Counted from the first letter of the stretch, positions 26,130 to 34,864 are shown. The stretch is DNA of 64,000 nucleotides from CAVYXZ01 sp965223835 (GCA_965223835.1 CBDCXQ010000001.1:744001-808000), one strand, 5' to 3'. The notes: generated by a model not told the origin, from the sequence alone. Numbers and translations: made by a program.

Positions 26130-27059
26130 CTAGCCAGTTTCGTCTGATTCTTCGGGACTTGTCATCAAGCCAAGTTGTATAGCGGCCAACGGGTACAGGT
26201 AGATGGCGGTGGTAGCGACCAGCCCATAGCGCAGCACGCGCAGTATGACGGACAGGGCGGTTCCCTCGGTGGCGATGGCGGCGAAAAGCACGCGCAGGCC
26301 GAAGAAAACAACGATGATAAAGATCAGGCCAACCAGGTAGCGGACGATCCGTTTTCCCGGTGGGCCGCTGGTATCAAATTGCAGTGGCGGTGCGGCGAGT
26401 TCCAGGCCGATAATTGTGCCGACCAGAATACCAATGACGGCCAGTCCGTCGTTATTAGTTGATAACAACAGGGTTGCCCCGGCACTGAGTACCAGGATGC
26501 TGCCCATTCGTATTGCTCGTGCTACCTGCGACCAGCGTTCGGCGAAACGCTCGGCAAGGGGAATATAGATCACCAACGTGATTAGGCCAAACAGGACCCC
26601 GGCGATGACGTCCTGCGGGAAGTGGACCCCGGCATACATACGAGACCACATCATCATGACGACAAAAATGCCCACGCCGAGCGCTGTCAGTCGGTTTTTG
26701 AGATACCATGCACCATAACCCCATACCACCAGTGCGACCATAACGTGGCCGCTGGGGATGCCAAATCCGCCCGATTCGAACAAGGGTATAACCGCGTCGG
26801 AGACTTGAAAAGGTCGGGGCCGCTGGAAGGTTTCTTTTAGCACTGTATTGACAATGCCCACCACCGCCAGCGCAAACAGCAGCCGAACGCCCAACTGCCG
26901 GTTCAGGCTCCAATAAACGAGGCTGAGCACAATCAGGAAAAATATGTCCCCACCCATCGCATTGAGTAATGACGCCAATATGTCCAGTAGATCGTTGCCA
27001 TTGGCCTGTAGGCTGAGCACGACATCCAAGCCTATCCCGGTTTCTAGTTCCACTAGCAT
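26130..27059 (-). CDS. PAP2-family membrane phosphatase
   Basis: 309 aa from the ATG at 27059, preceded by AGGGGAAAACAT; the TTG at 27074 is less likely. Multi-pass membrane protein. The three PAP2 motifs are present: KETFQRPRP (KxxxxxxRP), GIPSGH (PSGH) and RMYAGVHFPQDV (SRxxxxxHxxxD, with RM for SR). Additional hydrophobic helices after motif 3 make it longer than minimal UppP-like members. Probable role: dephosphorylation of an undecaprenyl- or phosphatidyl-type lipid at the membrane. It stands alone; the upstream gap holds remnants of another gene. Confidence 0.88.
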   Translation of the reverse strand: MLVELETGIGLDVVLSLQANGNDLLDILASLLNAMGGDIFFLIVLSLVYWSLNRQLGVRLLFALAVVGIVNTVLKETFQRPRPFQVSDAVIPLFESGGFGIPSGHVMVALVVWGYGAWYLKNRLTALGVGIFVVMMMWSRMYAGVHFPQDVIAGVLFGLITLVIYIPLAERFAERWSQVARAIRMGSILVLSAGATLLLSTNNDGLAVIGILVGTIIGLELAAPPLQFDTSGPPGKRIVRYLVGLIFIIVVFFGLRVLFAAIATEGTALSVILRVLRYGLVATTAIYLYPLAAIQLGLMTSPEESDETG

Positions 27060-27278
27060 ATGTTTTCCCCTCAATTCGACAGCTTTGGTTAAGAATATGA
27101 ACCCGGTAAGCGACCAATTGCGAATAGATGACGATTTGGTTGCACATTTGCTTTATTTAATCTTGTAACGAATGCCGTCGAGCGAGAACGATTTTCTCAA
27201 TATTTTGCAGTAAATCATAGATTTAACTCACTAATAGCCCGCACCCCATGACATTTTGTATCGTTGGGAGGATAGCCA

Positions 27279-27453
27279 ATGGCTGAAATGATCGTTCCCG
27301 GAACTCACATCGGTGTCGGGCCGAGGGCTTGATTCCTGCAGGTCAGGTGGCTTAAGCATTGTTGGTGTGGGGGTTACTGCCTTGCGTGGCTCACGAATGA
27401 TGCCTGACCTGCTGGTACCTTGTGACTTTTTTAACAAACCGTTAACCTGTTAG
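27279..27453 (+). pseudogene. probable remnant of a contractile-tail sheath gene (eCIS/phage type), two frameshifts
   Basis: After GGGAGG, an ATG at 27279 opens MAEMIVPGTHIGV. The next frame carries on from 27317 as RAEGLIPAGQVA, and a third frame from 27349 as GLSIVGVGVTALRGSRMMP up to a TAG at 27451-27453. Joined, these read like the N-terminus of a tail-sheath protein of contractile injection systems as I remember it (MxVPGTYIxVRxEGLI...IVGVVGTAxRG). Each change is a -1 shift, as if single bases were lost. The rest of the gene is not visible. The same stretch contains a perfect 10-bp inverted repeat, GCAGGTCAGG (27338-27347) / CCTGACCTGC (27403-27412). The remaining parts of the 27060-27613 gap show no other gene. 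Confidence 0.5.
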
Positions 27454-27613
27454 CGGTTTACATGAAACGACTTTGGCAGTAGAATGTCAAAGACAACTGA
27501 ATAAAGGGCTGTCTGCATCCCAATCTTCCCTTAATGATCTATCGGCTTTCTTGAATATTTCTTTGCGGTGTGATTATTTCACATTAGTCGAACACGAAAA
27601 GGGGAGTACACCA

Positions 27614-27820
27614 ATGTACGGTGAAAATTTCGATCTGGCGAACGATATCGCCAAAGATCATATCCATGATCTGATTGTGGAAGCAGACGCTGAGCGACTC
27701 GCGAATGAGTTTGTTGCCGCTCGTAAAGCGAACGGTAATGGTATCAATCAACCCGGTATCATCAACTGGTTGATGGATGTGGTGAGGCCCACGAGCCGCA
27801 TCAGCACAAAGCGTGTCTAA
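27614..27820 (+). CDS. hypothetical 68-aa protein
   Basis: The ATG at 27614 has AAAAGGGGAG 7 nt upstream; an earlier in-frame ATG at 27473 would add 47 residues of low-complexity look and is not favoured. The protein starts MYGENFDLANDIAKDHIHDL and is helical and acidic, then basic at its end (RPTSRISTKRV). A strong intrinsic terminator follows 20 nt after its stop, so it is a monocistronic small gene. No recognised domain. Function unknown. Confidence 0.6.
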   Translation: MYGENFDLANDIAKDHIHDLIVEADAERLANEFVAARKANGNGINQPGIINWLMDVVRPTSRISTKRV

Positions 27821-27840
27821 CAATCGAAGATGAAAACGGG

Positions 27841-27869
27841 GCGGTGTTCCAAACGGGACGCCGCTTTTT
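27841..27869 (+). terminator. Rho-independent terminator
   Basis: GCGGTGTTCC (27841-27850) pairs with GGGACGCCGC (27855-27864), with two G-T wobbles, over an AAAC loop, and TTTTT follows at 27865-27869. It ends the 68-aa gene. Confidence 0.85.
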
Positions 27870-27950
27870 GTTTCCCTTAAATGCGGGAATTTCCTGAATG
27901 ACTTTGCGGTATACTGGGGCAATCTTACTGAAGCACACAAACTACTGCCT

Positions 27951-29249
27951 ATGCCTACCCACATCTTCATCAGCTACAGCCGCAGGAACGACACGATGAT
28001 GCAGCGTGTCAAACTAATTCTTAACGCACAGGGGCTAACTTGCTGGACCGATGAAGGTATCAAACCGGGTACACCCCTCTGGCAGGATGCGATCGAGCAA
28101 GCAATTGAGGAATGTCACTGCGTTGTCGTGTTGCTCTCACCCCATGCCAAACGTTCTATCTGGGTGAAACGTGAACTGAATTATGCACTCGCACAGCAAA
28201 AACCGATCCTGGCGCTGTTAGTGGCCGGGCATGATAGCAATGCGGTGCCACTGGTGCTCATTGGTTCGCAGTATGTCGATGTACGCACCGATTTTGATGC
28301 AGGCATTGCCAGGTTGCTTCCTGAAGTGGCCGAAATTGTTGGGGTTGACTTATCCTCGCTGACTGCTGCCGAACCGGACCCTCAACCTGAGCCGTCGTCC
28401 CAAATTCATATCACCGAGAACCTTGAGGCCAGGCTGAAACCAGGAACAGAACGTAGCGGCGTCGCTGAGCAGCCACCGACACCATTTCTCGAAGAAGCCG
28501 AAATTGATGGACCAATTGAGCCGGTGATGCATAACGCAGATTGGGAACCCGTGATTCGCACGATCAACGGTATTGAAATGGTTCTCGTTCCGCCTGGGTG
28601 TTTCATGATGGGTAGTGAAGACATTGCCAATGCCCAACCTGTACATCAACGGTGTATCCACCAGCCCTTCTGGATGGGCCGTTATCCAATAACGAATCTG
28701 CAATACGATGATGCGGTAGAAGCAGGAGCTTGTCAGCGTGGATTCTATGCCGACAAACGGAATTTTAATCGTTCGCAACAGCCAGTTGTTGGCATAAGCT
28801 GGTATGACGCCGTTGAGTTTGCTCATTGGAAGCAAATGCGCTTGCCAACCGAAACTGAATGGGAATACGCCGCGCGCGGGCCAGATGGATTGGTCTATCC
28901 CTGGGGCAACACACTGATTGCCGATAATCTCGTGTATGGTGCAAAAGCCAATTGGAAAACGGCCTCAGTTGACAACCGCCCCAACGGAGCATCGTGGGTT
29001 GAGGCTCTGGACTTGAGCGGAAATGCGGGGGAATGGTGTTTAACCCAATGGCAGGAGCCATATGTTGTGCCTGAGATTAACGAGATCAATGAGTCGGAAG
29101 CGTTTCGTGTGGTACGGGGTGGCGCATTCAACTTAGATTTTCATCTTACGCGAGCAACGGCCCGTCTTGGAAGTAATCCCTTTTTTGATAGTGGCCCGTT
29201 TGGTTTGCGCTTGATTACGCTGGCGCCGATCATAAACTCAGGTAATTGA
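27951..29249 (+). CDS. TIR domain fused to an FGE/SUMF1-fold domain
   Basis: 432 aa, no signal or membrane segment. Residues 1-135 are a TIR domain (HIFISYSRRNDTMM, CWTDEGIKPG, CVVVLLSPHAKRSIWVKREL); the Glu in WVKREL is at the NADase catalytic position. Residues about 195-425 are formylglycine-generating-enzyme fold (NGIEMVLVPPGCFMMGS, MGRYPITNLQYDD, GISWYDAVEFAHWKQMRLPT, EYAARG, SGNAGEWC, RVVRGGAF). The paired catalytic Cys of true FGEs (after RGG) are missing: RGGAFNLDFHLTRATARLG. It is thus a C-type-lectin-like binding domain, of the kind found in EgtB relatives and diversity-generating retroelement targets. TIR effectors in bacteria deplete NAD+. No partner gene is adjacent. Confidence 0.88.
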   Translation: MPTHIFISYSRRNDTMMQRVKLILNAQGLTCWTDEGIKPGTPLWQDAIEQAIEECHCVVVLLSPHAKRSIWVKRELNYALAQQKPILALLVAGHDSNAVPLVLIGSQYVDVRTDFDAGIARLLPEVAEIVGVDLSSLTAAEPDPQPEPSSQIHITENLEARLKPGTERSGVAEQPPTPFLEEAEIDGPIEPVMHNADWEPVIRTINGIEMVLVPPGCFMMGSEDIANAQPVHQRCIHQPFWMGRYPITNLQYDDAVEAGACQRGFYADKRNFNRSQQPVVGISWYDAVEFAHWKQMRLPTETEWEYAARGPDGLVYPWGNTLIADNLVYGAKANWKTASVDNRPNGASWVEALDLSGNAGEWCLTQWQEPYVVPEINEINESEAFRVVRGGAFNLDFHLTRATARLGSNPFFDSGPFGLRLITLAPIINSGN

Positions 29250-29476
29250 ATTACCTTCACCCCAGCAGCTTTTCGTTGCGCTACAAATTGGCATTGCGAG
29301 ACAGACGATGGTTACCGAAGTCCAGCGTGGCAATGATTCAATCTTCGGGGGAAAAGAGTGTGTCAGGTCACATGCCAGAAGCCAGCGATTAAAATCGCCG
29401 CCTGGAAGGGGTAAGTCGCTTCGAAACTGATCTCACCCTTGAGTTCAATTTGATATGATGCGGAAGATGGTGGACA

Positions 29477-29497
29477 TCTGACTGTTGACTATCGACT
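29477..29497. repeat. 7-bp periodic (nnnGACT) repeat
   Basis: Three units in register: TCTGACT, GTTGACT, ATCGACT. The last base touches the stop codon of the minus-strand lipid-kinase gene. The same period and core occur at 61742-61769 and 63807-63841. The preceding 29250-29476 gap has only a short palindrome, AGGTAATT-G-AATTACCT (29240-29256), across the end of the TIR gene. Confidence 0.45.
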
Positions 29498-30405
29498 TAA
29501 GATAACATCTGCAACAGGCCGGGACGCAATGTAAAGGTCAGGTCTTCACCAGTGGCGTTTTCGCCATCCAGGTCCAGCCCCAGTTGATCTTTCAGCGCCG
29601 TGATCTGCACCTGTTTGCCGCGTTTGAAATGGACGCCCGGATGCACCAGATGAGTCGCATTGTAGACGCGGCGCAGCGCCCACAGGATTTCGGCGCGGGG
29701 CATCCCTTCAACCAGCACCACGTCAAACAGACCATCATTGACCTGGGCTGTCGGCGCGATTTTCATACCATGTCCGAAGGTGGTGCCGTTGGCGATAGCG
29801 ACCAGGTAGGCCGCGCCTTCATACCAGGCCTCACCATCAATGGTGACGCGCATTTGCTGGGGGCGGTGTTGGATGAGGGTAGCGACCGTTGCTGCCAGGA
29901 ACGTCCAGGGGCGGCGGTTCGTCGTGTTGTTGACCCGGCGGTCCACCTCACCGCTCAGACCGGCGCTGGCGATGTTCAAAAAATGGCGCTGCTGGTCATC
30001 ATAAATCAGGTGTCCAATATCGGTGGGGCGTGGCTGAGCATAAGCGATCCAGCGGGCGGCGATTTCTGGCTTGAACCAGGTGCCGGCGCCCCGTGCCCAA
30101 TCGCGGCCAGTGCCCACCGGTACGTTGCCGTACATCATGGGCGGACCATCAGGATTCTGAGCATTGAAGGCGACAATGGCATTCACCAGCGTGTGGTTGG
30201 TGCCGTCCCCACCGATAGCGATCACCCGGGTTAATCCAGCAGCATGGGCTTCGGCGAGATGGGCGGCGACTTCATCGGGATGTTGGGTGACAGCGATGAC
30301 CAGTTCGCCAAGACTATCCCAGAGCAGTGGCTCCAGCTTGCGCCACAATTGGCCCGCTCTTCCGCCAGCAGCGTGGGGATTCAGGATAATCAGCGTTCGC
30401 GTCAT
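29497..30405 (-). CDS. diacylglycerol kinase-family lipid kinase
   Basis: 302 aa, the size of soluble YegS/DgkB-like kinases. N-terminal NPHAAGGRAGQLW (phosphate-contacting), the nucleotide-binding signature AIGGDGTNHTLVNAI, then PVGTGRDWARG (usually GTxNDxAR; here GTGRDWAR), and C-terminal DGLFDVVLVEG and DGENA. It phosphorylates diacylglycerol, a sphingosine-like base or another lipid alcohol with ATP. It is followed downstream on the same strand (its own upstream, 5 bp from the other gene's stop) by a REC-only response regulator gene, so the two are probably one transcript. Substrate not decided. Confidence 0.88.
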   Translation of the reverse strand: MTRTLIILNPHAAGGRAGQLWRKLEPLLWDSLGELVIAVTQHPDEVAAHLAEAHAAGLTRVIAIGGDGTNHTLVNAIVAFNAQNPDGPPMMYGNVPVGTGRDWARGAGTWFKPEIAARWIAYAQPRPTDIGHLIYDDQQRHFLNIASAGLSGEVDRRVNNTTNRRPWTFLAATVATLIQHRPQQMRVTIDGEAWYEGAAYLVAIANGTTFGHGMKIAPTAQVNDGLFDVVLVEGMPRAEILWALRRVYNATHLVHPGVHFKRGKQVQITALKDQLGLDLDGENATGEDLTFTLRPGLLQMLS

Positions 30406-30410
30406 TGTGT

Positions 30411-30782
30411 TTAAGAAGTCTGCCAGCGTTTCAGCACGTTTTGAAAATCTTCCAGATTAAACGGCTTTGTCAGAAAATCATCGGCTCCCTGATCCAGCGC
30501 GGCTTGATGGTCAGCCGGTGAAGAATGGGCGCTCATCACCACAAACGGGATGTTGGCCCATTCTGGCGTATTGCGCACCTGCCGTAACGCGCTATAACCG
30601 TCTAGATTAGGCATCGATAGATCGCTGATAATCACATCGGGCAGCGCCCCTGCTGAAGCCAGGTATCCCAGACCTTCATTACCGTCGCGGGCTGCTATGA
30701 CCTCATATCCACCCCACTCCAGTACCTGTGCCAACATCGTCAGCATATCTGTGTTGTCTTCCATGAGCAGTACACGAGTCAT
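30411..30782 (-). CDS. single-domain response regulator (REC)
   Basis: 123 aa. Complete receiver domain: acidic pair in LLMEDNTDML, phospho-acceptor Asp in PDVIISDLSMPNLDG, Thr/Ser switch in PFVVMSAHS and Lys in FLTKPFNLEDF. No output domain, so it acts through protein contacts (CheY/Spo0F style). The lipid-kinase gene follows after 5 bp, which suggests co-transcription. No kinase is adjacent; candidates in the window are at 9.2 and 12.1 kb. Confidence 0.88.
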   Translation of the reverse strand: MTRVLLMEDNTDMLTMLAQVLEWGGYEVIAARDGNEGLGYLASAGALPDVIISDLSMPNLDGYSALRQVRNTPEWANIPFVVMSAHSSPADHQAALDQGADDFLTKPFNLEDFQNVLKRWQTS

Positions 30783-30886
30783 GGTTTACCCTTAACAAGA
30801 TTGAACAGATTTGTTCTTATTGTATATTAACACCCTGGCTGGTAACCATGAGGACATTGTGAATTTGTAATGAATTGTCATACTGC

Positions 30887-32158
30887 TCAGGGGCGAACGT
30901 GACCGTCGCCAATGACAATCCACTTGTAGGTCGTCAACTCAAACAGCGCCATCGGGCCGCGCGCGTGTAATTTCTGTGTGCTGATGGCGATCTCCGCGCC
31001 CAGGCCCAACGCGCTGCCGTCATTGAAACGCGTACTGGCATTTACAAACACGGCTGCGGAATCGACCTCGTTCATAAACGTTTCGGCGGCGGTCATGTTC
31101 TGGGTCAGAATACCATCGGAATGTTGGGTGCTGTGGTCGCGGATGTGTTGAATCGCCTCGTCCAGCGAATTGACCACTTTCAAGCCCAGCGTGAGCGCGT
31201 ACCATTCGGTATCAAAATCATCAGGTCCCGCCGCCTCAACCCGGTCATCATCCAGCAACACCATTGCGCGGGGTTCTGCTTTGAAGCTCACATCGTCTTT
31301 CCCCAGATATTCGACGACTCGCGGTAAGAATTCCGCCGCAATTTGTTGATTGACCAGCACCGTATCCAGTGCATTGCACACCGCCGGACTCTGCGTTTTG
31401 GCGTTGTGGATGACGTCGAGCGCATCATCTAGCTTGGCCGTTTCATCGACGTACAGATGACAGATGCCGATGCCGCCGGTAATCACCGGAATCGTGCTGT
31501 TTTCGCGGCAGAAATTGTGTAGTGAGTTGCCGCCGCGCGGGATAATCATGTCGATGTACTGATGCAACTTCAGCATTTCGCCGACGTAACGGCGGTCAGT
31601 GCTGTTGATGTACTGAAAGGCATCGGCGGGTAGCCCCTGACTCGCCAGCGCCTCGCCCAGAATCCGTACCAGCGCCATATTGCTGCGTAGCACTTCCTTG
31701 CCCCCGCGCAGAATGGTCGCATTGCCGGTTTTGAGTGCCAGCGACGCGACATCAACCGTTACCTGGGGCCGCGCTTCGTAGATCACCCCCAGCACCCCCA
31801 GCGGCGTCCGCCGTTTGTAGGCTTGCAAGCCATCCATAATCATGCGCTCGTCGGACTCCAACCCTACCGGGTCGGGCAAGTCAACGACTTTGCGCACATC
31901 CCGAATCACGCTGTCCATGCGCCGTTCGAGATTCAGTCGATCCCGGATGTACAGTGGGTCAATGCCATTCGCTTGTGCGTCGGCTATATCCAGCGCATTC
32001 ACCGCCACCAGTTCCGCACGGTTAGCCTCCAGCGCATCAGCAATCGCCAGTAGGGCAGCATTTTTCTGTTCAGTGGTCAACCGCGCCAGTTCAACGGCGG
32101 CATCCCTGGCACGCTGGCCCATCTCGATCAGGTTGACCATTTCAGTTGCTTCGATCAT
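30887..32158 (-). CDS. proA: glutamate-5-semialdehyde dehydrogenase (gamma-glutamyl phosphate reductase)
   Basis: 423 aa, normal length. Aldehyde-dehydrogenase fold with the catalytic Cys in KTQSPAVCNALDTVLV, the NADPH-binding EARPQVTVDVASL and the family segment PRGGNSLHNF. C-terminal GPMALFELTTYKWI is a ProA hallmark. It reduces gamma-glutamyl phosphate to glutamate-5-semialdehyde in proline synthesis. AGGAAA stands 7-8 nt before the ATG. The partner gene proB is on the same strand but separated by a Uma2-family gene; all three genes have short gaps (17 and 23 bp). Confidence 0.95.
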   Translation of the reverse strand: MIEATEMVNLIEMGQRARDAAVELARLTTEQKNAALLAIADALEANRAELVAVNALDIADAQANGIDPLYIRDRLNLERRMDSVIRDVRKVVDLPDPVGLESDERMIMDGLQAYKRRTPLGVLGVIYEARPQVTVDVASLALKTGNATILRGGKEVLRSNMALVRILGEALASQGLPADAFQYINSTDRRYVGEMLKLHQYIDMIIPRGGNSLHNFCRENSTIPVITGGIGICHLYVDETAKLDDALDVIHNAKTQSPAVCNALDTVLVNQQIAAEFLPRVVEYLGKDDVSFKAEPRAMVLLDDDRVEAAGPDDFDTEWYALTLGLKVVNSLDEAIQHIRDHSTQHSDGILTQNMTAAETFMNEVDSAAVFVNASTRFNDGSALGLGAEIAISTQKLHARGPMALFELTTYKWIVIGDGHVRP

Positions 32159-32175
32159 GATTTACTTTCCTCAGA

Positions 32176-32757
32176 TTATTGCGTCCCCTGGTTTGGGAAA
32201 ATATCGCGCACTTTGAGTTCAAATCCCGGCAGCACATCGCCACCGTTCAGAGTATCGTCAATACCGAATGTCTGGACATTCAAACCATCACCATGCGATG
32301 CAGGTTTCCACACATACACCGTTTGTTCAATTGGATAGACCGCCCATACCAACCGCGTCCCCGCCTCAATATAGCGCTGGACTTTTTTCAGCACATCATT
32401 GGAGCTTTCGCTAGGCGAAATCACTTCCACTGCCAGATCAGGCGCGATCGGGAAGGCGACACCTTCCAATACCGGATGCCGCGCTTTGGAGATAAATCCA
32501 ACGTCTGGCTGACGCGCATTGTGTTCGGTCAGCGTAAAGCCACCATCGGCACCGGTGACATAGCCCAGGTCACGTGGGATCACATATGCATTAAAAAAAT
32601 AAATAATTCGCCCGGCAATCACGGTATTGATCTGGCTCGAAGGCGGCATTTCAATGATCTCCCCATCCAACAAGGCCAACCGTTTATCGGCGTTTTTGGG
32701 CAGTTGGGCAATCTCCCAGAATGCTTCGGCTGTATATAAACGTTCTTGAGCAACCAT
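32176..32757 (-). CDS. Uma2-family (DUF820) putative endonuclease
   Basis: 193 aa. Typical Uma2 layout: AEAFWEIAQLPKNADKRLALLDGEIIEMPPSS at the N-terminus, PDVGFI for the PD motif, APDLAVEVISPSESSNDVLKKV carrying the E-x-(I) of PD-(D/E)xK and the trailing Lys, then VWAVYPIEQTVYVW. This family is expanded in Cyanobacteria and Chloroflexota, and is predicted but not well shown to be nuclease. It sits between proB (23 bp upstream) and proA (17 bp downstream), an unusual place, and so is probably transcribed with proline genes. Confidence 0.88.
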   Translation of the reverse strand: MVAQERLYTAEAFWEIAQLPKNADKRLALLDGEIIEMPPSSQINTVIAGRIIYFFNAYVIPRDLGYVTGADGGFTLTEHNARQPDVGFISKARHPVLEGVAFPIAPDLAVEVISPSESSNDVLKKVQRYIEAGTRLVWAVYPIEQTVYVWKPASHGDGLNVQTFGIDDTLNGGDVLPGFELKVRDIFPNQGTQ

Positions 32758-32780
32758 CAGCTAATCTCGCTATCTCAATC

Positions 32781-33890
32781 TCAAGCTAACAATACCATAT
32801 TGTTGCGGTGAATCGCGGCGTCCCCATAACTATACCCCAGAATCTCGCTGATACGGTCCGAGCGCACCCGACAGAGCTTATGCAGGTCCTCGCTGTCGTA
32901 ACTGCTCAGGCCGTGCGCGATCTCTTTATCATCGGGTCCGACGATGAGCACCGTCGCCCCGCGTTTGAAATTTCCCTCAACACGGGTAACACCCACTGGT
33001 AGCAGGCTGGCCCCGCCGGTCTTGAGTTTGCGCACCGCGCCAGTATCGATGTGCAGCGTCCCCTGCGGTTTTTCCATCACCAACCAGCGTTTGCGGCTGT
33101 GCAAGTCACCGACAACCGCTTCAATGCGGGTGCCCACTGATTCGCCCTTGAGGATACGGTCCAGCACATTGGGTTCACGTCCGGCAGCGATCACGGTTGG
33201 GATGCCGCTACGACTGGCGAGCCGGGCGGCCTCCAATTTCGTGACCATGCCGCCGGTTCCCTGCGCTGAGCCGACGCCACCGGCGGTTGCTAACATTTCG
33301 TCATCAACCCCGGAAAGCTGCGGTATCAGGCTGGCAGCGTGATTGCGGCGGGGGTCATCGGTAAAAACGCCAGGCTGATCGGTGAGGATGACCAGCAAAT
33401 CGGCTTCCAGCAGGTTTGCCACCAGCGCCGACAGATTATCATTATCGCCGACGCGGATTTCTTCAGTGGCGGTGGCGTCATTTTCGTTGATAATGGGGAT
33501 TATGCGGCGGTCGAGCAACGTAAGTAAAGTATCACGCGCATTCAGGTAACGCAGCCGGTGATCGAGGTCCACCCGTGTGAGCAAGACTTGCCCGACGATA
33601 ATCTCGAAGATGTCGAACAGTTCATTATAATGGTGCATTAAATGACTCTGCCCGACAGCGCTGAGCATCTGTTTGGCCGGAACCGATTTGCCCATGTCCG
33701 GGTAATTCAGTCGTTCGCGGCCCGCGGCCTGTGCGCCCGACGAAACGAGGACGATCTCATGCCCGGTTTCATACAGGCGGGCGATCTGCTGGATTAGTTC
33801 GAGCATTTTTTGGCGGCTGATGCGGGCGGTGCCGTTGGTGAGCACGCTGGTCCCCAGTTTGACGACGATGCGTTGGTGTGTGTTGGTCAT
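32781..33890 (-). CDS. proB: glutamate 5-kinase
   Basis: 369 aa from the ATG at 33890; the longer in-frame ATG at 33965 would add 25 residues and run into the divergent gene. Amino-acid-kinase domain with VVKLGTSVL, VLVSSGAQAAG, INENDATATEEIRVGDNDNLS and LVILTDQPGVF, plus a C-terminal PUA domain (about 275-365, GASLLPVGVTRVEGNF). It phosphorylates L-glutamate for proline synthesis and is usually feedback-inhibited by proline. Divergently transcribed from an ADP-ribosylglycohydrolase gene across about 74 bp that must hold both promoters. Confidence 0.95.
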   Translation of the reverse strand: MTNTHQRIVVKLGTSVLTNGTARISRQKMLELIQQIARLYETGHEIVLVSSGAQAAGRERLNYPDMGKSVPAKQMLSAVGQSHLMHHYNELFDIFEIIVGQVLLTRVDLDHRLRYLNARDTLLTLLDRRIIPIINENDATATEEIRVGDNDNLSALVANLLEADLLVILTDQPGVFTDDPRRNHAASLIPQLSGVDDEMLATAGGVGSAQGTGGMVTKLEAARLASRSGIPTVIAAGREPNVLDRILKGESVGTRIEAVVGDLHSRKRWLVMEKPQGTLHIDTGAVRKLKTGGASLLPVGVTRVEGNFKRGATVLIVGPDDKEIAHGLSSYDSEDLHKLCRVRSDRISEILGYSYGDAAIHRNNMVLLA

Positions 33891-33964
33891 ATGGCGGGTG
33901 TGGTTTCGTAAATCTGCGGCAATTGTAAACGGAGAGCGCCTGTGGTGCCAGACAGGAAATGTCA

Positions 33965-34864
33965 ATGAATGATGAACGATTAAACCGTGCCCGGATCGCG
34001 CTCGAAGGCCTGTCAGTGGGCGATGCCTTTGGCGGCTTTTTCGAGTTTAATGCCGCGATGGTCCGTTTGATCGAAGAGCGCAAGCTGCCGCCAATCCCCT
34101 GGAATTACACCGACGATACCAATATGGCGCTGTCCATTTTCCAAATATTGCGGCAGGATGGGGCAATCGACCAGGATAAACTCGCGGCGAGTTTTGCCCA
34201 ACACTTCGATCCGATGCGGGGTTATGGCGTCGGGATGCGTACCATGCTCGCACGAATTGCAAAGGGTGAATCCTGGCGCGAGGTGGCCCATGAGATGTTC
34301 TGGGGCGAAGGCTCATTTGGCAATGGCGGTGCCATGCGCATCGCACCGCTGGGGGCCTACTTTGCTGATGACATTGAGCGGGTTGTTGAGCAAACGCGGC
34401 TGGCAACCGAGATCACCCATACACATCCCGAAGGTGGTGCCGGTGCCATTGCGATTGCCGTCGCGGTGGCGCTGAGCTGGCGGGAACGGGAGTCTGAACT
34501 AGATCGACAGCAGTTGATCGCCGGTGTTTTGCCTCATATCCCGGCAGGCGAAGTGCATGATAAGGTCCAGCAAGCATATGATCTCCCGGCGAACACAACC
34601 GTCCAGGATGCGGTTGCCGCACTGGGCAATGGGAGTCAGGTTTCGGCGCAGGATACGGTGCCGTTTGTGCTGTGGTGCGCCGGGGAAAACCTCAACGACT
34701 ATCAGGAAGCGATCTGGCAGGGGGCCAGCGCGTTGGGCGATGTCGATACGATTTGTGCGATGATCGGTGCCATTGTCGTTATGCGCTCCGGCGCTGCGGG
34801 CATTCCGCTCGATTGGCTGCGTCACCGCGAACGTCTGCCTGAGTGGGCGCTCAGCGGCGGATGA
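33965..34864 (+). CDS. ADP-ribosylglycohydrolase-family protein
   Basis: 299 aa from the ATG at 33965; the ATG at 33959 leaves only 1 nt after AGGAA, so 33965 is preferred. All-helical ADP-ribosylglycohydrolase (DraG/ARH) fold: GLSVGDAFGGFFEF, YTDDTNMALSIFQ (metal-binding T-D-D), GNGGAMRIAPLGAY and LGDVDTICAMIGAIV (second D-x-D site). These remove ADP-ribose from proteins or other acceptors using two Mg2+. It could reverse ADP-ribosylation or deal with ADP-ribose-type products, of interest with three TIR proteins in the window, though no direct link is shown. Confidence 0.88.
   Translation: MNDERLNRARIALEGLSVGDAFGGFFEFNAAMVRLIEERKLPPIPWNYTDDTNMALSIFQILRQDGAIDQDKLAASFAQHFDPMRGYGVGMRTMLARIAKGESWREVAHEMFWGEGSFGNGGAMRIAPLGAYFADDIERVVEQTRLATEITHTHPEGGAGAIAIAVAVALSWRERESELDRQQLIAGVLPHIPAGEVHDKVQQAYDLPANTTVQDAVAALGNGSQVSAQDTVPFVLWCAGENLNDYQEAIWQGASALGDVDTICAMIGAIVVMRSGAAGIPLDWLRHRERLPEWALSGG

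Noticed and set aside
27338..27412. 10-bp inverted repeat as a structured small RNA
   Set aside because: It lies within the sheath-like pseudogene, the T-run is 14 nt away from the stem, and inner pairing is poor; chance or relic is more likely.
27231..27437. Minus-strand 68-aa ORF in the gap before 27614
   Set aside because: The plus strand has a coherent, frameshifted sheath-like reading here; the minus ORF has no ribosome-binding site.
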